Below are positions 56,147-64,000 of a DNA stretch of 64,000 nt, one piece after another. The notes beneath the pieces were generated by a model. It was not told the DNA's origin. It worked only from the letters and a program-made list of their open reading frames with translations, and searched no databases. This stretch comes from Cymbomonas tetramitiformis (taxonomy: Eukaryota; Chlorophyta; Pyramimonadophyceae; Pyramimonadales; Pyramimonadaceae): the NCBI GenBank assembly GCA_001247695.2, contig LGRX02033544.1:1-64000 (forward strand), read 5' to 3'. How positions within the stretch are numbered: position 1 is the first letter of the stretch; each line of letters begins with the position of its first letter. The translations under genes and the position numbers were made by a program.

Positions 56147-56633
56147 CTCTAAAATGGGGATTTGGGTTAGGGTTTCAAAGTATTGATATATTTAACATAA
56201 AACTATGATATACATGTGTCTAAACACAATTCGATGTCGAGGAAAACGATGGTCTAATCCATTTTCCATGATTCGCACGCGTTCGGATGCTATTTTGGTT
56301 GAAACCCTATGGGGTGTCGCCGCGAAACATGCATGACCCATCTACACGTCACTTTAATTATGCCCATTGGTATCTTCCCTAGCGGGGTATGATTCCGCTT
56401 GTATCCTAACCATTATTTATGCACGTGCTTTCTTTTCACAACGCGGGCTTTGATTCCGCCTCTTAGTATCATTTTAAGTAGCACAAATATTGCTCACTAT
56501 ACACTTAGGGTCTGGCGCGAACAAGGCAATAGTTGCTCCCATAAAACAGCTTCACTCTCACGGAGCACATAAGTGAAGAAGTTTGCACCCTCTGCCTTTC
56601 TAACCCTTTCCGTCCAAACCCGAAACCTAAACT

Positions 56634-56984
56634 ATGCCGCCCAAATACAGAAACAAGGGCCAATTCCAAAAGAAGCCTGTGACACAACAAGCGACAAACG
56701 ACGATGTCGAATCTCCCATCACCGGAGATGATTCCCTCCCAGCCCTTCCAGCCACCACCAACACCAACAATCTGAAACCCTGCGATGCACGAGCACACGT
56801 CCCGCCCTATGCGAACCCTACCCACTACCCTAAGAATGGGCGCCATAGGAGCATAAGAAAGGCAAATTCACTTTTGAAAAGTGCCCCCTTTTCCTCACAC
56901 CCGGCTCTACATAGCTATGTGCTCCGTTTTATGATGTCACACAGTGATACCCTCGAAAGGGTGGGGTCTGAAAACCCTATCTAA
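56634..56984 (+). CDS. Unrecognised 116-codon frame
   Basis: Starts Met-Pro-Pro-Lys-Tyr-Arg-Asn-Lys-Gly and is Thr/Pro/Asn-rich without a known domain. An opposite-strand frame of similar length overlaps it. It could be the 5-prime end of a mobile-element protein whose remainder is lost. Weak support. Confidence 0.25.
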   Translation: MPPKYRNKGQFQKKPVTQQATNDDVESPITGDDSLPALPATTNTNNLKPCDARAHVPPYANPTHYPKNGRHRSIRKANSLLKSAPFSSHPALHSYVLRFMMSHSDTLERVGSENPI

Positions 56985-57744
56985 AAGGCGCATGCATGGC
57001 CTCACCTGCTTTGCGCTACACATCAAAACAACACTTTACCATCTCCCCCAAGGCCCACATAGGCCAAAGAAAGTGAAAGTGAAGAGAAGTGAAGTACCTT
57101 TTTAAAACTTCACCGCGTGCTCCTCATCCGAGTTGCATAGCTCCCTTGAGGAAGGAGCTTGGAAACCCTATTTTGTGCAATGCACACGCCAACTCAATGT
57201 TCACGCGTGAATAACAAACAACCATCCGCCCTAGGGCTTCAATACGCCACGGGACCTAAAAGAGGAGTGCAATACCTTTCCAAAACAGTTTCATTTGCTC
57301 GGTTCCGAGCTCTATAACTCCCTCGAAGAAATATCTAAGATGGCCAATTATCTGCAATGCACAAGCCAACCACAAACCGTGGTTAGAATAGTTGACAAAC
57401 ATCCGCCCTAGGACTCACATACGCAAGTTAAACGGAAAGGGGGCACTCTTAGCTGCCGAAAACTTTTCGATTTGCTCGGTTCCGACGTCTGTAACTCATG
57501 CTATGAAATATTAAAGATGCCCTAGGAACAGCGGATCCTGCGCCTGCTCAATGTTCACGCGTGAATAACAAACAAACATCCGCCCTAGGGCTCCAATACG
57601 CCACGGGACCTAAAAGAGGAGTGCAATACCTTTCCAAAACAGTTTCATTTGCTCGGTTCCGAGCTCTATAGCTCCCTCGAAGAAATATCTAAGATGGCCA
57701 ATTATCTGCAATGCACAAGCCAGCCACAAACCGTGGTTAGAATA

Positions 57745-58635
57745 CAGTAATCACTCACCGTTAAGAAAACAGGGATTTTGGGCCAGCCAGCCGTACTCAT
57801 CGAGTTGGGTACCCCCCCCTCCCCCCCCGCCAGCGTCAGCGTCATAAGAGAACTCGAAGAATAGTAGATCGCTCATTTTCAACCAGCCAGCTTATTTCTT
57901 CACTCAAGACGTGGACACTCACCTCAGCCCAGCGACTTTCTTAAAATTTTCACACCGCCCGACATGGACCCAGAGAGCCGTGCGCAGCTGCGTGACCTGA
58001 AACAGGATTTTGTCGACGAGATTATTTCTGAAGAAGACTACTTGCAACTTAAAGAAATAGTATTGAACGCGGTTAAATCTAAGGCATCAAGCAAGAATGA
58101 AGCCCCCCGTGAGCCTCCGTCTCAGCCCACGCAGCCGAGGGAAGTGTCCCCTGAGATCGTGGAGGTTCTAGAGCTTCGTGATATTTCCGACAAAAACATT
58201 TCAGTGGAGGAAAGTGTACAAGCCAGGTACAAGCCAGTACCTCATATATAGGCTGAATTTCAGCTTGTACATCGCCTCACATATAGGCTGAATTTCAGCG
58301 CATATATAGGCTGAATTTCAGCCTATATCTGAATTTTAGGTCATATATAGGCTGAATTTCAGGTGATATATAGGCTGAATTTCAGCTCATATATAGGCTG
58401 AATTTCAGCTAAATTGTACCTAAATTCTATTATATTTTCTTAAATTTCCAGCCAATTTTCTTAAATTTAAGAAAGTGCATTCTCGGTAGTCAGCCAGCAC
58501 GGTTATCTCTTATTTCGGTCATTTTCTTAGCCGAAAAAGCCAGCCAGCCGTACTCATCGAGTTGGGTACCCCCCCACCCCCCAAACGCTGGCTAGTTTCT
58601 TAACGTCGGGTTTTCTTAAAGGTGAGTGATTACTG
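57745..58635 (+). mobile_element. Pogo-like element P2, internally deleted relative of P1, 891 bp
   Basis: The ends CAGTAATCACTCACC and GGTGAGTGATTACTG are flanked by TA (57743-57744 and 58636-58637). It shares with the 21,585 element the G/C run beside the GGTACCCAACTCGATGAGTA box at both ends and the N-terminal coding exon. Most of the transposase is gone. The centre (about 58,236-58,420) is a tandem repeat of CATATATAGGCTGAATTTCA with about seven copies. It sits at the TA in the phrase GTTAGAATA of the 355-bp satellite. Confidence 0.92.
57964..58251 (+). pseudogene. N-terminal fragment of the P1-type transposase
   Basis: Starts ATG with Met-Asp-Pro-Glu-Ser-Arg-Ala-Gln and is near-identical to the minus-strand start of the transposase at 24,854 through Glu-Glu-Ser-Val-Gln-Ala. 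After that the frame runs into the internal minisatellite and stops. At codon 8 it keeps CAG where the long copy has TAG, so this fragment preserves the ancestral start of the gene. Confidence 0.88.
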
Positions 58636-58991
58636 TAACTCACAAACATCCGCGTGTGGGCTAACGTACGCAAGTTAAACTGAAAGGGGGCACTCTTAGC
58701 TGCCGAAAACTTTTCGATTTGCTCGGTTCCGACGTTTGTAACTCATGCTATGAAATATTAAAGATGCCCTAGGAACAGCGGATCCTGCGCCTGCTCAATG
58801 TTCACGCGTGAATAACAAACAAACATCCGCCCTAGGGCTCCAATACGCCACGGGACCTAAAAGAGGAGTGCAATACCTTTCCAAAACAGTTTCATTTGCT
58901 CGGTTCCGAGCTCTATAGCTCCCTCGAAGAAATATCTAAGATGGCCAATTATCTGCAATGCACAAGCCAGCCACAAACCGTGGTTAGAATA

Positions 58992-59954
58992 CAGTGCACT
59001 CGCGTTAATAAGAATCAACCATTTTCGATCCAGCGGCTGTCGACCTCATTCTTAATCGATGGTTTTGCGATAGAACCAGCGTCCAGCGGATTCACTACAT
59101 TCTTATCGAACGATCTCGCAAGCGCCGCGGGATTCTTATATATCGAGGATGTCCTCGCTGCCATATTCTTAATTATATCGGCGGATTCTTAAATTTCCCG
59201 ACTTATCGCTTTCTTGTTTTTCGCGGAGTTACAATCCCACACGTCACAGTATCAATTCGCGAACTTTCAGCGTGGAAGAGGCAGAAGAGGCGCAGGAGGT
59301 GGTCCAAGCAGACATGCTTGACTGTGAAGAGATTGAGGAAGCCCTCTCGGACTATGCGAGCAGTGGAGAAGATGAGGAAGATATTTTCATAGTTGAGAAG
59401 TTGGGACCTATGAAAACAGTGAAGAATGTCAGGTACTTCTGGGTGAAGTGGAAGGGGCATCCGGCTAGTGCGAACAGTTGGGAGCCTGCTGCAGAGCTAC
59501 CTGCAGAGTTGGTGGCAAAGCGGTTGCGCAAATCTAAGTAGATAGCGTACTTAGCGATCTCAAATGCGTGTTGTAAAATATCTGGCTGGATATATTAAGT
59601 TTGTTGAGTGTGCGCGCGGCTCCTCATTGTGAATATCGATATGTGCGCGGCTCCTCAAATGTACTCTCTTTTGCTCAAGTGTACATACATATTTACAAAT
59701 AGGTATACATATATCGATGTATCCGTATATGAGCAGATTGTAGATGTAGCCCCTTGCCATTCTTGGATCGACCAGGGCAGTCATAGCGGAATTTCTTATT
59801 TTTACATCGTAAGGCGCTGGCCATATTCTAAAATGGGCTGCCTATATTCTTAATTGAAAAGGAATAATTCCAGCCAAAAACGGCATTCTTATTTCTCGAG
59901 AACTCCAGCCGTTGGATTCTTAAAAATCTGATTCTTATTAACGCGAGTGCACTG
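58992..59954 (+). mobile_element. Pogo-like element P3, 963 bp, with chromodomain exon
   Basis: Perfect 25-bp inverted ends start CAGTGCACTCGCGTTAATAA and are flanked by TA (58990-58991 and 59955-59956). ATTCTTA motifs recur five or more times inside each end. It retains only the last exon of its transposase. It occupies the next satellite unit at the same TA position as the 57,745 element. Confidence 0.93.
59269..59541 (+). pseudogene. Chromodomain-containing 3-prime exon of a transposase
   Basis: After a CTTTCAG acceptor (about 59268) the frame encodes an acidic stretch (Glu/Asp-rich), then Ile-Phe-Ile-Val-Glu-Lys-Leu and Tyr-Phe-Trp-Val-Lys-Trp-Lys-Gly-His-Pro with Asn-Ser-Trp-Glu-Pro, the aromatic cage pattern of a chromodomain (Tyr/Trp residues that bind methylated lysine). 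A short helix and stop follow at 59541. The catalytic exons are deleted, so the piece is a remnant. In an intact relative it would steer the transposase to marked chromatin; that is inference. Confidence 0.8.
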
Positions 59955-60260
59955 TAGCTCATAAACATCCGCGTGTGAACAAACGTACGCAAGTTAACCT
60001 GAAAGAGGGCACTCTTAGCTGCCGAAAACTTTTCGATTTGTACGGTTCCGACTTGTGTAGCTAATGCTATGAAACATCAAAGATGCCCTAGGAACAGCGG
60101 AGCCTGCGTCTGCTCTATGTTCACACGTGAATAACAAACAAACATCCGCCCTAGGTCCAACATAGAACACGGAAACCAAAAGAGGAGTGCAATACCTTTC
60201 CAAAACAGTTTCATTTGCTCGGTTCCGAGCGCCATAGCTCATGCAACGAACTAGCGAAGA

Positions 60261-61303
60261 TGACGTTCACGTGAATTAAGTATCGCAATCTTCGAGAAGC
60301 CTACGCGCTTAAGCTGACGTCCTTGAGGTTGCAGTGAGAACTCGCCGCAGAAAACAAAAGTTACTGATATTATGAACAAAATATTCAACTCTCAGACCAT
60401 AAACATATCGGCATCATGAGCCAGTCGGGAGCGAAATACGTTGTTGAGCTGCCGACTGCCGAGGTCCGTAAGAAAAAGGTAGACATTTATCGTCTAAATT
60501 CTGGCTTTTGACGAGAAAGACCAGAGTTTAGACGAGCTCCACAATCATCAAGTAACGCAGCCCTCGAATCGAATCGCGGGTAACCGCGCGAAGCGCGGCT
60601 CGTCTAAACTCTGGGGACGAGAGTAGAACGGAAGTCGAAGTGGCAGTGCGAGTGGGCTGGTGATGCTGATGGTGCTGGTGCGTGTCACAGTGACACAGTA
60701 TGGTGACACTGGTAGAGAGCTAGAGACTGTGACCAAGGGGCATATAATTAATTAATTAATAATACTGTATGATTAATTATATGCCCCTTGACTGTGACAA
60801 GATTCCCTTATGGAATCACCATGACCAAGCATCAAGCTGAAACCATGTCTTTTTCTTTAACATTTTCCATATTTAAAAGCGAAATGCCGTCGTGTTAAAT
60901 ATGAACATGGGTTCGGTGATTCTTCATTCTATAAGATGAAATTATGACAATTTGGTCTTGCAGTAATTTTACAGGTCCAAGTGTTTTCTGCCTTCGCTAC
61001 GGTTAGCATATTTATTTACCTCCCTTGCCTGCATGATCATGACTTACCAGCTGCTTCAACCCTGTTATGCCTTGAATGAAGCGGAACTCATCTAAGCTTT
61101 TACATGGCATGCGAGTGGCAAAAAGAAAATGGCAGATCTTGCCTCGCATAGCCCGCAACAGTGTATTTTCCCGTGAATAAGAGTTTCGAAGTCGCAATAC
61201 CAACGCGTGCACTCTGCTTGTGTAACCAGTGACGGTTGCTTCGACCTTTCTCCTCCGGGACTGACACAGCTTTGCATCCTTATCATCTCACAAGATATTA
61301 GAG
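60261..61303. other. Intergenic, no gene recognised
   Basis: Contains a short inverted pair (GACGAGCTCCACAATC region against CGCGGCTCGTCTAAACTCTG, about 60,500-60,615) and the 57-bp element at 60,734. The last few hundred bases probably include the promoter of the flippase gene, with no motif that I can assign. Confidence 0.45.
60734..60790. mobile_element. 57-bp micro-MITE of hAT type
   Basis: Perfect 19-bp inverted ends CAAGGGGCATATAATTAAT leave only 19 bases between them. The 8-bp direct duplication ACTGTGAC flanks it (60726-60733 and 60791-60798). The ends share the CAAGG start with the hAT elements at 49,076 and 50,206. Confidence 0.9.
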
Positions 61304-63012
61304 ATGTTCAATAACCTGAAGTTCGCATGCTATGAATATGCGCAAGATTTGTCTCTTGTGACCAAGGAGCCAGAGGAGAGGCGAATTCTTAAGGTCTGCG
61401 AGGACCCAAGGAAAGAGAATAGACCGTATTTCTACGCCAGTAATCACGTTTCAACCACGAAGTACAACTTGGTGCGTCATCATGTTATTGAACTCGTTGT
61501 CCGTGTACGATGTTTCCCTTTGTTTTTTCTCAGTTTCGCAGTGATAGCTCAACTATTCGACTTGTCCGACGGCACGCGCTGCACATCTCTGTTGCTCTAG
61601 GTCGTTGCTTCTCGACGTTGGTATACTTCAATGGCGCCTTTCAAAACATCAGTACCATTTCCTTGATTTTCTTCTGAGGAAACTATTTATGATTTTTTTC
61701 AATCCGAATCCAGAGAGCTCTGACGTTTAAGCAGCACTTCAGCGCACTGCGAGGTTGCGTGTGCCTACGTTCAGCCGTGAGGGAGTTCGTGTTTTCGTCC
61801 CGCAGGTCACCTTTTTCCCCAAAGCTCTTTTCGAGCAATTCTCCCGGCTGGGGAACCTGTACTTTCTTGCTGTTGGAATCCTTTCTTTCACCGACCTTTC
61901 GCCGATCGACCCATGGAGCGCGGTGTTCCCTCTCTGCTTGGTGATCAGCATCTCCTTGACGAAGGAAGCGCGGGAGGACTACCTGCGTATGGTCGCCGAT
62001 AACGCCGTGAACCAGTCCAATACGAAAGTTTTCCACGAAGGGCGATTCCAGCCAGTAAAATGGCAGAGCGTGCGGGTGAGTTTTCGCTGTGAGTGTATCT
62101 TTCTACAGTATGTTGGGCGCCATGCTGCGAACCCCTGGATCTTGTACAACTCGCGTGCTTGGCACGCAGGTCATTGAGTGGTCAGGAGCTTGACTTGAGG
62201 CAGTGCCTTGACTGCTTGCCGCCATGTCTCCAGGTTGGGGACGTCCTCAAAGTAGACCGGAACGAGTATTTTCCCGCCGATATGGTTTTCCTATGGTCTA
62301 CCGGTGCCGGAAGCACCTGCCACGTGGAGACTATGAACTTAGACGGCGAGACTAACCTAAAGGTGAGCCCTTGGTCACCCGTAGTGGGGTGTTCGCCTCT
62401 TGTTCTCGGAACTCGCCAGGCCATGCGTTTCTCGGCATGTTGGTTGCCTGACGCAGCGCGGCTTGCATTCGGGTGCAGATCAAGTCAGCGCTGGAGTGCT
62501 CTGGGAGTGACGTGGAGGAAGACGTGGTGAAAATTCAGGTGCTGGATCTGCGCGGTCTTCGCGCAATCCACACGGCAGCCTCCCGCAAACTAGGCCATAA
62601 CCACACGGGCCGCCTCTTGAACCTCATCTCGCGGAGTCGTGGCACGCCTGTCAGAACCCCTCCCGCGTAGCAGGAAACACGTACGAAGTTGCCTTTGCGT
62701 AGCTTGAGAAGTCGGAAGGTTTCCCTCCGTCTTCTGTTGGGGGTACCGCCACAAAACAGGCCGAGCTGCGTAGGAACGCTTCTCCCTCTCAAGGAGCACC
62801 AGCAGCCCAGAGGATTGAACTCCGATTGAGGGCTGTGTAGGGCGAGCTGCAATGCGACCCGCCGAACAATGCTTTGTACTCCTTCACCGGGAAATTCAAG
62901 TTGACCAGTCCAGCGACGGACAAACTCCAGCCGCTGGACGCAAATAATGTTCTGCTTCGTGGCTGTAGTCTGCGCAACACAGCGGAGGTGATCGGCGTTG
63001 TGGTATATGCCG
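61304..63012 (+). CDS. P4-type ATPase (phospholipid flippase), first five exons; gene continues past the window
   Basis: Exons 61304-61471, 61806-62075, 62234-62362, 62479-62538 and 62841-63012 join in phase with GT-AG introns of about 115-335 bp. They encode the flippase N-terminus: Asn-His-Val-Ser-Thr-Thr-Lys-Tyr-Asn, then [10 protein letters not shown] and the first membrane pair with Asn-Leu-Tyr-Phe-Leu. The actuator region follows, with the P4 signature Asp-Gly-Glu-Thr-Asn-Leu-Lys (end of exon 3), Pro-Pro-Asn-Asn-Ala-Leu-Tyr-x-Phe, and [10 protein letters not shown]. The DKTGT phosphorylation site would lie in later exons, not visible here. These enzymes move phosphatidylserine or phosphatidylethanolamine to the cytosolic leaflet of Golgi, endosomal or plasma membranes. 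The start at 61304 is the first ATG of the open frame. Confidence 0.92.
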
Positions 63013-64000
63013 GTGCGCCTTGCTGAGTGTGCCGCCTCCGCTCCGAATTCAAGCCGCCATACGGACCTATGCCCCTGTACACAAGCACTCCAACACAACA
63101 CGAGAGCGCCTTTTGCTGCGACGGCATCTTTGCCGCGCAGCTGCCGCTCGGCGCAAGTGGCACGACGTTGTCTTCTGCATACTCTTTGTTCGCGGCCCAC
63201 ATGCTTTGCGGGCGCTCCCTGCCACACTCCGCGTGAAGCGCCTTCGCATCACTTGTCAGAGCTCGCCGGCGCCCACCTGTGTCGTGCGCGACACTGGCGC
63301 CCTGTCATCACTTGTCAGAGCTTGCCGGCGCCCACCTGTGTCGTGCGCGCGTGCGTGATTGATATGAGTACTGGCGGATCGCTGTGAACGGGGACGGCCG
63401 CCGGGTGGAAGTGGGTTTTGGGAGGCGGTTATCCCTGTTGTGCCATTCTGGCGGGCACTGCCTCTTGGAGAGCTCGGTAGATTCGTCTGTCGTGCTGCGA
63501 GGAGAGGCAGAAGGTGGTGAAGTACACCTTCTGTGTTTTCCCTTGATTTTTGTGGGGAGCACTTAGGTGCCCGCATGTTTCCTTTTTTGACATGGGGTGT
63601 CCATGCTGTGTGGTGTGACTGCATTCATGACATAACCATGGACTAACAGGTCACATCCATCGACCGGGAGCCACTGGGGGGCATGCCAGCAGGGTCCGCT
63701 TACTCCGTAACCCAGAGACCAACAGTTGTTTGGCGACGATCGGTCACATCGTATCATCTTTCCATGCTGCTTTGCATTTGGGTTGGGAATATGTATGCGT
63801 TTGTGGTATCTTGTCACGGCCCCGCCCTGCTCTTGATTTGCTTCTCACATCCACTGGGATGATGGTGGGCTGGCTTTTGTTGGCCGATCTCATGCCGTTC
63901 AGTGCGTGACACTGGCGCCCTGTCATCAGCTGCGTGCGATATCTGCGCCCGCAAGCTCCGCGCTGCGCGTGATGCCGTTGATTCAGGCCGTCCCATGTGC
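63013..64000. other. Flippase intron or downstream region with a 57-bp duplication
   Basis: The exon at 63012 ends in a GTGCGC donor and no further flippase exon is visible before the window ends. A unit of about 57 bp containing ATCACTTGTCAGAGC(T/C)(C/T)G and CCGGCGCCCACCTGTGTCGT is duplicated at about 63,247-63,352, and part of its linker (GACACTGGCGCCCTGTCATC) occurs again near 63,907. Confidence 0.5.

Larger units (their letters stand above)
57220..60260. repeat. About 355-bp tandem repeat array interrupted by two transposons
   Basis: Units are marked by AACATCCGCCCTAGGGCT(C/T)C at about 57,222, 57,579, 58,822 and (diverged) 60,140. Other landmarks are TTTCATTTGCTCGGTTCCGA, GATGGCCAATTATCTGCAAT, and CACAAACCGTGGTTAGAATA. 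Subtracting the insertions at 57,745 and 58,992 restores a spacing of about 354-357 bp. A related first unit begins near 57,080. Confidence 0.88.

Noticed and set aside
62535..63227. 230-codon minus-strand frame
   Set aside because: It is antisense to the flippase exons, which carry the conserved P4-ATPase motifs in the plus direction.

Overview
The window looks like nuclear DNA from an intron-rich, repeat-dense eukaryote, most likely a unicellular alga or another protist. Two host genes are split by GT-AG introns whose phases match. Most of the rest is transposon sequence whose families (pogo-like Tc1/mariner, hAT, CACTA/EnSpm) are eukaryotic. I saw no operons, tRNA, rRNA or CRISPR. The species cannot be fixed from the sequence alone.

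Host genes lie mainly at the two ends. At 7.2-12.1 kb is a plus-strand serine hydrolase of the class C beta-lactamase/penicillin-binding-protein type in about 14 short exons. It is followed by a LysM-like open frame (12.6-13.4 kb) and unrecognised frames up to 15.85 kb. At the right edge (61.3 kb onward) the first five exons of a P4-type ATPase (phospholipid flippase) read off the window. An orphan kinase exon (5.4 kb, minus) and an orphan RecQ-helicase fragment (55.7-56.1 kb, minus) look like gene pieces.

The centre (27.7-47.2 kb) is a nested transposon complex. The outer element has long inverted ends built of roughly 180-bp tandem units. It carries two divergent coding units: a minus-strand unit with tandem PHD fingers followed by a 2-oxoglutarate/Fe(II) dioxygenase-like domain, now broken by frameshifts, and an intact 1037-codon plus-strand transposase-like protein. 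A 9.36-kb CACTA-type element (33,801-43,157) sits between them. It has CACAC-starting ends, a 3-bp CAT target duplication, TGTTAA-motif subterminal arrays, a 220-bp satellite array, and a gene in which a complete-looking protein kinase domain appears spliced to a TNP2-like transposase. A third repeat lies inside the CACTA element.

Elsewhere there are three pogo-like elements with TA duplications. Two of them end their proteins in chromatin-reader-like domains (Tudor-like, chromodomain). Two are inserted at the same TA of successive units of a 355-bp satellite. There are four hAT elements with 8-bp duplications (577, 925, 2026 and 57 bp), several other inverted-repeat elements, and a GGCCCG-rich repeat family whose three copies are each flanked by a different, locus-specific inverted repeat. 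That last family is the structure I can least explain with known mechanisms.
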